Of a stretch of DNA of 8,964 bases, positions 1-8,500 are shown piece after piece. The stretch's first letter is position 1; each line of letters begins with the position of its first letter. The position numbers and the translations under genes were made by a program. Below the pieces are notes generated by a model. It did not search any database and had not been told where the DNA came from. It was given only the letters and a program-made list of their open reading frames with translations. The stretch comes from Bacteroidota bacterium (GTDB taxonomy: Bacteria; Bacteroidota; Ignavibacteria; Ignavibacteriales; Ignavibacteriaceae), in assembly GCA_030706105.1 (NCBI GenBank), contig JAUZPC010000097.1, positions 1 through 8,964 on the forward strand, written 5' to 3'.

Positions 1-483
1 GCAGCCATTGGTATCCGTAACCTTCACCCAGTATTTACCCGCTTTCGAAGCAGTAAATGTAGGCCCTGTGCTCCCATCCTGCCAGAGATACAGTCCGCTG
101 CCCGTACCGGCAGTGAATTTATAAGTCTGGCCCTGGCAAATGGAAACACTCTTGCCCAAATCAACGGAAGCAGACCCTCCGGTAATTTTGATTTGGGATG
201 TCATGGGTTCTGCCGTACATCCAAAAGCCGAGGTCTGGACTACCGATAACGTATAAGTGCCCGGGGTAGTTCCCCAGGCAACATCTACAGTATCTCCTTT
301 TCCGTAAGTAGCAATAATTGTACCGCCGGTAAGCGTCCATTTATAGGTTGAGTTGGGTAACCCGCCTGTGGAATACCTGACCTTGGATCCCGTACATGTC
401 GATGGCAGGCTCTGACCGTTGACCGGGAGAGCCATCATCGCCAAAAGGAGCAACCAACCTGATATGTAAAGCTTACGCAGCAT
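1..483 (-). CDS. Secreted PKD-like domain protein, N-terminal 161 residues; probable T9SS type-B / gliding-motility-associated family (3' end outside window)
   Basis: This gene starts at an ATG at 483 and stays open to position 1, so only its first 161 residues are visible. Residues 1-24 form a Sec signal peptide: a basic start (MLRK), a Leu/Met/Ala-rich core and likely cleavage around VNG-Q. Residues 29-102 form a PKD-like domain with a central YKWT motif, a GGTI turn and a GTYTL strand. From about residue 108 a second unit begins with VDLGKS, then SICQGQTY, YLWQDGSTGPTF and a GKYWVKVTDTNGC ending. That unit is typical of repeats in Bacteroidota proteins carrying the type-B C-terminal sorting domain, but the C-terminus needed to prove this is missing. 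Such proteins are exported by the T9SS and are often encoded beside PorP/SprF-like genes; neither is visible here. GC content is about 51% by hand count, clearly above the upstream gene. No Shine-Dalgarno sequence is visible; a hairpin lies 16 bases before the start. Confidence 0.85.
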   Translation of the reverse strand, partial: MLRKLYISGWLLLLAMMALPVNGQSLPSTCTGSKVRYSTGGLPNSTYKWTLTGGTIIATYGKGDTVDVAWGTTPGTYTLSVVQTSAFGCTAEPMTSQIKITGGSASVDLGKSVSICQGQTYKFTAGTGSGLYLWQDGSTGPTFTASKAGKYWVKVTDTNGC

Positions 484-499
484 ATTTTGTCTTTGAGAT

Positions 500-523
500 A
501 TCCACGGCACAAGGGCCGTGGAT
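500..523. promoter_or_regulatory. GC-rich intergenic hairpin (9-bp stem, 6-base loop)
   Basis: A perfect inverted repeat, ATCCACGGC at 500-508 and GCCGTGGAT at 515-523, encloses the loop 509-514. It lies in the 76-base spacer between the 293-residue protein and the next secreted protein, ending 16 bases before that gene's start codon. Read on the plus strand it is followed by a T-rich run like a rho-independent terminator, but no plus-strand gene precedes it. Read in the direction of the genes, the A-rich run comes before the stem and no U-tract follows. A leader or mRNA-stability hairpin therefore seems at least as likely as a terminator. The structure is plain; its role is inferred. Confidence 0.5.
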
Positions 524-559
524 TTTAAATTTTATTTTAATTCCCTTTTCAACTAAGCA

Positions 560-1441
560 TTACAAGTTCGTAACGTGCTGAATTGGTTGAGTTTGAGGTG
601 TTGGTAATGAATAGAATACATATGCTGCAGCAGGCATATCAGCAGCAGCTGTTGTATAACTAGAAAAACACTTTGTAGTAACATTATCAGTAACACCAGT
701 TATTTGTACAGAATAAGTACCATAATTAGTTGAAGTTACTGGAATCGTTATAGCTCCATCTTTATCTGTAGCATCATATACTGTAGAGCCAAGATCTACT
801 GTTGCTGTACCTGTTGTCGGTGCGCTTGGACTTCCTGTAAGAGGAGTATATGTAACAGAATATGCAACAGTTATAGTACGAGAGCCATTACATTTAAAGG
901 GAATTGAAACATTGCCAGTTAATCCACAACTAGTTGGACTTGTTGTTACATTCCAACTTGTAACTTTAGGACGGTTTAATACATGAACTTCCTGAGATAC
1001 GGGATTACCAGAACAGAAAGGAGTAACCCTAACTCGTTCAGTAGTATTCAACTTATAATTACCAACAGTTGGCCAATAAACACTAATTTCATTTTCTGTG
1101 AAATAACCAGCGTTATTTGTAGCATCTGCATCATTTGTAAGAGAACCCGGTCCAGCTGCATTATATAAAGTATAAGCACCAGGTACAGCAGAACCAGAAA
1201 CATCTGTCACGGTCCAACCAAAAATTGTTTTAAATGATGTACCTAATGATCCAAAATCTGTTGGAGTCACTTTATATTGTAACTGACTACCAACTGTAAC
1301 ATAATCTATTTCTTCTCCACTTGTGGTATTAATAGCAGTTGGAGCTGTTGAATTAGTCAGAGCACCCTGTCCAAAAACTCCAGCTAAAGCAAACCAAGCC
1401 AAAGCAATAGTAAATAAAGACTTTGAATAAATTGATTTCAT
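560..1441 (-). CDS. Small secreted two-domain Ig/PKD-like protein (293 aa), tandem paralogue of the 291-aa protein upstream
   Basis: I do not recognise a named family. Residues 1-24 are a signal peptide (MKSIYSKS, a hydrophobic Ala/Leu/Phe core, then GVFG-Q), so the protein is exported. The first domain, about residues 45-155, has the IFGWTV strand seen in PKD-like domains and ends at EVHVLNRP. The second domain, about 157-280, carries an SCGL segment, a YTPLTGSPS stretch and the motif YGTYSVQITGVTD. The same GxYtvxIxxVxD motif occurs in the upstream paralogue and in the first PKD-like domain of the giant protein. The last 14 residues, PTPQTQPIQHVTNL, match the tails of both upstream proteins. 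There are four cysteines and no membrane segment after the signal peptide. No type-A or type-B T9SS sorting domain is visible. GC is about 37% by hand count, the lowest in the window. A structural or adhesive surface subunit is the best guess. Confidence 0.88.
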   Translation of the reverse strand: MKSIYSKSLFTIALAWFALAGVFGQGALTNSTAPTAINTTSGEEIDYVTVGSQLQYKVTPTDFGSLGTSFKTIFGWTVTDVSGSAVPGAYTLYNAAGPGSLTNDADATNNAGYFTENEISVYWPTVGNYKLNTTERVRVTPFCSGNPVSQEVHVLNRPKVTSWNVTTSPTSCGLTGNVSIPFKCNGSRTITVAYSVTYTPLTGSPSAPTTGTATVDLGSTVYDATDKDGAITIPVTSTNYGTYSVQITGVTDNVTTKCFSSYTTAAADMPAAAYVFYSLPTPQTQPIQHVTNL

Positions 1442-1479
1442 GATTTGAATGTTTAATTATTAATATTTAATCTTTCAAT

Positions 1480-1514
1480 AAAATTGTCATGCTAAAAATT
1501 TGCATGACAATTTT
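1480..1514 (-). terminator. Hairpin after the 291-aa gene (13-bp stem, 9-base loop); terminator or partial terminator
   Basis: The perfect inverted repeat AAAATTGTCATGC (1480-1492) and GCATGACAATTTT (1502-1514) flanks the loop 1493-1501. In the direction of the genes the stem begins 7 bases after the stop codon ending at 1522, and its 3' arm ends in TTTTATTG, giving a short U-rich run. This fits a rho-independent or leaky terminator, or a hairpin protecting the upstream message from 3' decay. No promoter of the Bacteroidota type (TTTG / TAnnTTTG) is visible between it and the next start at 1441. Read-through to the 293-residue gene is therefore plausible, with the hairpin lowering its level relative to the upstream gene. 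Confidence 0.65.
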
Positions 1515-1521
1515 TATGTGA

Positions 1522-2397
1522 CTATAAGTTTGAAATATGATAAATTGCACCAGTCTTAGGAGTTTTATAGATATAAAAATCTACAGTTTTACCGGAAGCA
1601 AAAAAACCTTTTCTCGTAGCATCAATATCTTTTCTGGATATTTTATCAGATACAGAAGTTATGGTTAATGTATATTTACCCCATTTACTCAAGGTTGTTC
1701 CAGTTGGCAAAGTAACATTTCCGGTACTCTCATCAACAGTTAATACCTGATCAGTGAACACATCCGAACTAGCACCAGATAATGGAGTAAGAGTCAAAGT
1801 TGCAAGAACTTGCAATCCTGGATCACTAGGAGCAGACGTTGATTTTGTTACGGTAAAAGTTGGTAATGTTATTGCCGTCGTACCATCAGTAGAACAAACA
1901 GATGTTGGCAATACAGAAGCAGCAGAGACTGTAGGTTGAGCTATTACTTTAACATGAATACTTGTGCCTGTTGCATCTTGACATGCGGTTGGGGCAGAAT
2001 TTTGTTCTTTAACATTGATATCCCCTGTTGCATCAGCAGCTCCAGTAATATTTACTTCAATATAATGTTTAGGGGTAGGATATGAAATGGAACCAATTGT
2101 ACCAGGAACAGTCCAGGTAAAATTTGAAACCACATGTGTGGCACTAGCTCCTTCGGAGAGATTATAAGACGGGTTTAGGTCTGCATCTGGAACAACAAGA
2201 TACGGAACAGTTGTTCCAGTAGTCACTAAATCAGGATCTCCAGAGGTAATAGGGGCTGTTGTCCCATCCGTTAATGTTTTTGAAACAGACGTAGATGTTG
2301 TAACTGTCGTCGTCTGAGCAAAGCCCATTCCTCCCATCAGCACCAACCCGGTAATGATGGCGGTTAATTTTCGTAGATTTGTTTTTTTCATAATCAT
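1522..2397 (-). CDS. Small secreted two-domain Ig/PKD-like protein (291 aa)
   Basis: No named family is recognised. The chain begins MIMKKTNLRK; the signal peptide runs to about residue 27 (hydrophobic core, then MGFA-Q). The ATG at 2397 gives 291 residues, while a start at the second Met (2391) gives the more usual MKKTN opening and is equally possible. The first domain, about residues 60-153, contains NFTWTVPG, GDINVKEQ and a Cys-containing ACQDATG, closely resembling the YTWTVPGG / VNLKECNG / CKDATS pattern of the third PKD-like domain of the giant protein encoded upstream. The second domain, about 154-275, begins PTVSAAS, has VCSTDGT and WGKYTLTITSVSDK, and matches the second domain of the next gene's product. 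The tail KTPKTGAIYHISNL is shared with both neighbours. It probably acts outside the cell or on the surface. A hairpin follows the stop codon, suggesting this gene may be expressed above the next one. Confidence 0.9.
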   Translation of the reverse strand: MIMKKTNLRKLTAIITGLVLMGGMGFAQTTTVTTSTSVSKTLTDGTTAPITSGDPDLVTTGTTVPYLVVPDADLNPSYNLSEGASATHVVSNFTWTVPGTIGSISYPTPKHYIEVNITGAADATGDINVKEQNSAPTACQDATGTSIHVKVIAQPTVSAASVLPTSVCSTDGTTAITLPTFTVTKSTSAPSDPGLQVLATLTLTPLSGASSDVFTDQVLTVDESTGNVTLPTGTTLSKWGKYTLTITSVSDKISRKDIDATRKGFFASGKTVDFYIYKTPKTGAIYHISNL

Positions 2398-2402
2398 TGT
2401 TA

Positions 2403-2513
2403 TTAACTGTTTATTAATTTTCTCAATTTTGTTAGATATCTCTTTTCTATCTTATTAAACTGTATAATCTGTGCATTTGTTACATCATTCATCAACGTTT
2501 CCCGGCTGTTCAT
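2403..2513 (-). CDS. Possible small ORF of 36 codons in the spacer between the giant gene and the 291-aa gene
   Basis: An ATG at 2513, 16 bases after the giant gene's stop, opens a 36-codon frame ending in TAA 5 bases before the 291-aa gene's start. A second in-frame ATG lies at 2492. The predicted peptide starts MNSRETLMND and ends KLRKLINS; its C-terminal half is basic and could form an amphipathic helix (RYLTKLRKL). It has no signal peptide and no resemblance to the neighbouring secreted proteins. No Shine-Dalgarno sequence is present, though that is uninformative in this phylum. It fills the spacer almost exactly, which suggests a small protein or leader peptide translated before the next gene, but an open frame of this length can arise by chance. 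Treat as tentative. Confidence 0.22.
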   Translation of the reverse strand: MNSRETLMNDVTNAQIIQFNKIEKRYLTKLRKLINS

Positions 2514-2529
2514 CAAGTTTTTAGAAGGA

Positions 2530-5500
2530 TTAGTTATTTGGCTCCCGATAAACAGGCCCGGTGACGGGAGTAAGACTGATGGTCACGCTATAATTTGAAG
2601 CCGAACCACTCCCGCAACTATTGGTCCCATTAACTTGCAGTATCAAAGTACCCGGACTTGCAGTACCCGCAATATTTACTGTAATAGAATTAGTCGTAGC
2701 CCCGGATGTAATTGTAATCCCTGACGGCAATACCCAATTATAAGCTGTAGCATAATTGACTGCAGGTAAAGTATAAATAATACCAGATTGCCCCTGACAT
2801 ACGGCATCTGAACCAGAAATCAAACCTGCAGCTACCGGTAACGGATTAATCGTCACATTAGCCGTTCCGGTTAAATCAATTGCACAATTATATGGAGCCT
2901 CGGTATATGCATGAACAGTATATGATGGGGCATCGCCAGGCTTTAAAACATCAGTATTCAATACTATTGAACTTCCATTTCCGCTCACTGCAGAACCTGA
3001 ATTAATCCCGGCTGCCTGAATCTGGTAAGTAACAAAACTTTCCGAATTAGTAACCGTAATTTCCGCTTTATTCCCTTCACAAACATTCTGAGTTAAAGGA
3101 CCAATAGTCCGGTCTGACGGAGATTGTCCAATTGAAACACTCATTGATGTTGCATCCTTGCAATTTGATCCATTACATTCTTTAAGATTGACAGTTCCAG
3201 TTCCAGCACTATTAGGCCAACTGACCGTTATGGAGGAAGTGCCGGAACCCGAAGAAATCGTTCCACCTGGAACAGTCCAAGTATAAGTATGCCCGGAAAA
3301 ATTAGTGGTACTATAAGTTTGCGAACTCCCCGAACATACATAATTATTTCCGGAAATAACCGGCGAAGGAGTTGTAGTCACCACAACTGAAATGGAATTT
3401 GTTACAGAGCAACCATAAGAATTGGTCTTGGTGAGTGCTACAGTATGTGTTCCAGCCGAACCCCATGTAGTGGAAAATGAAGTGGAAGTTCCCATGTTCG
3501 TACCGTCCAAATTCCAACTATAGGAAGCACCATCAGCCGGAGTTGAGTATGTGTCTGACTCTCCGGTACCAGCACTGGTACGCCCGGTAATAGTATTGGT
3601 TGGAACCGGATTAACCGTAATGACTGCAGAAACGGGAGTTCTTATATATCCATGCGTATTTGTTTTGTCCCATACATCAATAAGTTTTACGGTATATGTT
3701 GCAGGAGACGTCATATTTGCCAGTGCACCCAGCGTTGTACCACTAAAAGTGAGCGTATAGGGACTGGAAACATTAGTGACAGCAGGTTGTTCAACTCCAT
3801 TAATACTATATTCAAACCCAAAAGGTGAATTCGACACATCGGTAAATGAAATAACCAGCGATGCCAATGTACCGTCATTGCAAATCGTAAGCGGACTTGG
3901 AGAAGTACTGCTTATTCTGGCAGTAGGTAAAGAAGAAGTACCCAAAGTGAAAATATGATTATCCAAGCCGACAGGTGTTGTGGTTTCAACTGTTCCGGAT
4001 GTTTGTCCCCCATCATTTACCAATTTTCCTGACGCATTCCAAGCGCCGGAAACAGGCGAAGCCCATTCTGCAACCATAAACTTTTGACGTGCGGAAGCAT
4101 CAGTTCCAGCTCCACTATACTGATCCCACCTCAACCTGATATTTGCACTCCCTCCTGTCGGACCCACAACATTCCAATATTCATTATCACTAACTGGCTT
4201 TGCCAAAGGATCTACTACTTGGTTAATATCATAAGAATCTGTAGTCGGATTTTTATCTACAAACCGGGCAGCCCAGATCTGATCACCTGAGGTAGAAGTA
4301 CTCAGTACAGATACTGCGCCATAACGCTGACGAGTGGTAGCGTCACCAACAGGAAAACCAAAGTAAGAACCATTACTTATTTTTTTACGAAGAAATCCAT
4401 TTACAAATGAAGCAGAACTACCTCCGGTTACCGCAGTAGTACTTGAATTATTTACAGTAAAATTTTGATTACTACCGGTATTAGTGATATTCGTAGTCAT
4501 ATTCCCGGAATTAAGATTCAACTGATTATTAACCGTAATATTTCCATTTGAAAGTGTAACGCCGGTCGATGAATTATTCATGGTATAATTGTAAAAATAT
4601 TCAGTAACCCCGCTAGCCATCGTAAAAGTTTGAGCAGCATTCCCATCCGCACTGACAGTACCCGTTCCTGCATTGAAGCCTCCGGTTGACGTATTATTGT
4701 CAGTCCAATTACCAAGCAAAGAAAGGTCTTTATTATAAAGAGTATTGTTCAGTTTGCAACCATTCTCTATGGTCAGATTCCCTAATGCCCTGAGGTTCTC
4801 AGCACTCATATAAGAAATTGCCGTATTGGTAAAATGGACATTCTGATAAGGCTTATAATAATTCCCCGGTTTCAAAGGCAAAGTGCCATTTGTAGAACCA
4901 TAAAATTCAACAGTAGTACCTGTTTTTTCCATGAAATCATCAAATTCGCCACCAGGGAAAACATACATCCCGGCAGTTGTCGGGGTAAGTCGCAAAGTTC
5001 CGGTACCCGAGCTCAAAACATGTCCAAGATTATGAAATGTAGTAGTTCCTGCATCTAAAGTTCCTTTGATGTCCACAGAAAATGCTTTAGCAGAATTGGC
5101 ATCTAAAACAATGGTATGCCCTTCTGCAATAATCACAGGGTTACCATCAGGATGGCAATTACAGGAAGCACCGGCAGGGCCTTCAGTAGACCAGGTATCA
5201 TCAACAGTCCATTTATTGGTTGAACGTTCATTTCTACTATATAAAACAGGCTTGCTTTGGAAATTTAAAGGATCTCCAACAGTATATTCTCCTGCAATGG
5301 AATCGCTGGCACCTATATTAAGGGCATGGCCGCTTACATCCACTGTTCCTACAGGGCTGTACCATTTATAATAAGAATACCGCCCGCCCACATAAGAAGA
5401 TTCAGTACCTTTTACATCATTGGAAACATACTGGTATTTGTGATTGAATTTTGCCCCGGACAAACCTGAGGCTTTCACGCTCCAGTAATAGGCCAATTCG

Positions 5501-8500
5501 TCTCCAATGGCATCAGTCTCTGCAGGATGCGCACTATTTACAGGCTTTACGGTAATAAAACCTGTAGTTGAGGCAGAATTAACATCATAAGTCACCGGGG
5601 TAAATTTACCTGAAATACCAATGGGGTATGTAAATGAGTTCGTTCCAGCAGAAAATATTTTTTTGACCCCTTCATCACTCAAAGCGCCATTCAGGAGGAT
5701 CATCCGGTTGGAATTATACCCGATTACCGAAGAAGATGCACCCAAAGTCAATAAATAATCATCTATATATAAAGAACCTGATGTGAATTTTAATTGCCCA
5801 TTGATCACCGAATTATCAATCATATTAATGCCGTTATTGTTCACCAGTTCCACATTGCCAAATGTTCCGCTTCCATTTCCGGAAATAACCTGTCTGCCGG
5901 AATTACTAATTAAACGGATTCCACCATTAATATCTGAACTTTGGTGTATGGCATCATTTTCAATATTACCCAAAACATTAATGGCGTTAGCCCCATCAGA
6001 CAATATCCCGGATTTAAGAGTTAAATTTCCATTTACCTGAACTGCAGAATTCGCATTCAAACTTAATGTACCGGAAGTAGCAACAATCAGGTTTGCAAAA
6101 TTGGTCAGATTTGATCCGGCACCACTTATGACCTGAGAAGAAGTTCCATTAAAAGTAGTATTTTGAGTTAATGATCCGGGCTGATATCCGCCGGAACTGA
6201 TTCCCGCAGGAGTCCCTCCTGTATTATTATTGGTTAAATTATGTCCAATACTGACATCCAAACCATTGGCATTAAATACAGAATTTCCATTTATCAACAA
6301 GTCATTATTAACAACCAGCGAATAAACCTGAAGATTAACCACAGGTGTATTATACCCGTCCACCGTTACATTCCAAAGTGGACTTGAAGCTACTATATTA
6401 AACTGTGAAACAGCAGGCGTAGTATTCAAACTTCCAAACTGAATAGTTCCGCCCGTTACAGACGAACTTTCCGGGGTTAAATAAAGATCCTGATAATTGG
6501 CATCGTTAAAATTATTTGCCAAGATCAAAGTACCGCCGCTCATTTGAAATTTACTACCACTATTAAGAATTTCGAACATAGCACGGGCATTATTTGCATT
6601 CTGCCCGGCAACGAAAACACTACCCCCACTCTGATAATAATTCAGTGATCCGGTATTAATTGTCGTTACCCTTCGAACCTGTCCGTTAACAAACAGCCTA
6701 CCACCAGAGACCCTGATTTCAGGAGTTCCTCCTGAAGAATATTCAATATCATTATTTTGGACTTTAGCTGAATCTCCAACATAAATGGCACCATTCAATA
6801 CTTCGACCCGGCCGTCAAGAGTAAGATCATTTCCGGCCGCAGCAGTTGCCATCCTCATTGTTCCTCCATTTGCGGATAAACAACATGTAATTGGAATATT
6901 AAAAGTTCCGGTAGTAAGCGTAATATCAACAGGAGTAGTAAGCCTGAAAGTTCCGTTGGTTAGGGTCAATGCAGGTGTCGGCCCGTTTAAGGCAAAATTA
7001 GTGCTATTAACCTTGACATCAATGATCGTATCCCTTGAAGAACCTTTGTTCACGTTAATTGTATAAAAGCGTGTCCTCGAAGCTGTTGTTCCGTCCACTA
7101 CCTTATTATTTGATCCCGTAAATGTCAGATTACAATACCTATTCGTTGCGGGATTCATATCGAAGGTACCATTATTGGTAAGATTGCCTGAAACAGTCAG
7201 GGTATTATTCAAACTGGCCGTTCCTGAAGTAGTCACATCAAAAGTACCGCCATTGGCAATGGCAATATCTCCTTCAGCAACAACATTCTGAGCAGCGGCA
7301 TTCATATACCGGAGAATACCATATTGATTAATGTTCAATTTTCCTTTCAAATCAAGCGTTTTAGAACTTGCCCCCGGATTCAACTGAGTGACACAATTTA
7401 TACCTCCGGAAGTACTCCCTATAGTAAAATCACCATAAACAGTAAGACTTTGATTTGGGAAAATAATATTTGAACCAGAATATGGCGAAGATTTTAAATT
7501 ATAATAGGAATTAATATTCATTGTTGCCCCACTAGGTAGCGTATATTGTGTTGGCATATTAAGGCTCGTCGCAGATGTAGTATAATAGTCAACCGTTCCT
7601 CCCGTCTGTCCAAGAAAATCTCCCCAGTCGGCTGACGGGAAATAACCCGTACTGGCAATACGCAAGGTACCCTTACCTGCAATTTTTGAATCCGGCAATG
7701 ATCCGAAACTATGCCCGGTAGTTGTACCAATATCAAGGGTTGAGTTGGTATTAATAACCAAGTTACCGGATTTTATAATGTTTTGTGAAATATTAACTTT
7801 ATGAGAAGAAGTCCCATCGCCAATAATAAACACAGCATGCCCCTGATCATTTGTTAAATTTGCACTCAATCCGCTTGCATCACTATGACTGGTTAATGAC
7901 CAGGTATTCTTATCATTCCAGTCAGCACCTGTGGTCGTAATATTCGGAGCAAGATCACGACTGTAATATACTTTCAGACCATTAAAAGCGGCCGCTAACC
8001 CGGCAGTATATTCCCCATCCAGATAATTCACATTGGTAAAGTCAATCTCACGGGGCGTCAGGTTGTCCAATACGGCAGATGTTCCAAAATCCGTTTTCCA
8101 AACCGGTGAAATATAAGCTGCAGGTATGTAATTGGCTTCATCAGAAGCAACCGGTGCATCAGCAGGCTGATAGAAATATTTTTGAGTAATTCCAGCAGGA
8201 ATACCGCCGGTAAAACCATCAGATGTTGTTTTCCAGTAACATTTTATAGCCTGGTTTGTCCCCTGCACTAGCGGATGCACAACAGAAACCGACCTTATGG
8301 TTACCGATCCCCATTGAGAAGGAGAATTATTAAAAAGTATACTGGCCGGATGATATGCCGTTCCAAAACCCAAAGGATAAATAAACGATTTGTTCATATC
8401 ATTGAAAGCCTTGGAAACCCCACCATCACTCTGCAAACCGGATGATATGATCATATGGGAATTGTCGTAAACCTGAGCAGTACTGGTTACATTGGTATAT

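Noticed and set aside
983..1168. Plus-strand open frame of 61 codons inside the 293-aa gene
   Set aside because: Antisense to a well-supported secreted protein, with no domain-like or signal features; a shadow frame.
1754..1939. Plus-strand open frame of 61 codons inside the 291-aa gene
   Set aside because: Antisense shadow of a gene with a signal peptide and clear domains; no independent support.
2398..2529. A sigma-ABfr-type promoter (TTTG and TAnnTTTG) before the 291-aa gene
   Set aside because: Read on the minus strand, no acceptable pair of elements with correct spacing was found in this spacer.
2533..2574. A standard T9SS type-A or type-B sorting domain at the end of the giant protein
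   Set aside because: The last 90 residues are a PKD-like domain (VCQGQ, WVLPSG, NSCGSG) plus the short tail; the features I know for either sorting domain are absent.
5066..5371. Plus-strand open frame of 101 codons
   Set aside because: Lies antisense to the second sandwich module and the TWS region of the giant protein; no signal or domain.
7518..7736. Minus-strand open frame of 72 codons in another frame of the giant gene
   Set aside because: Fully internal to the giant coding region and in a different frame; no coding character.
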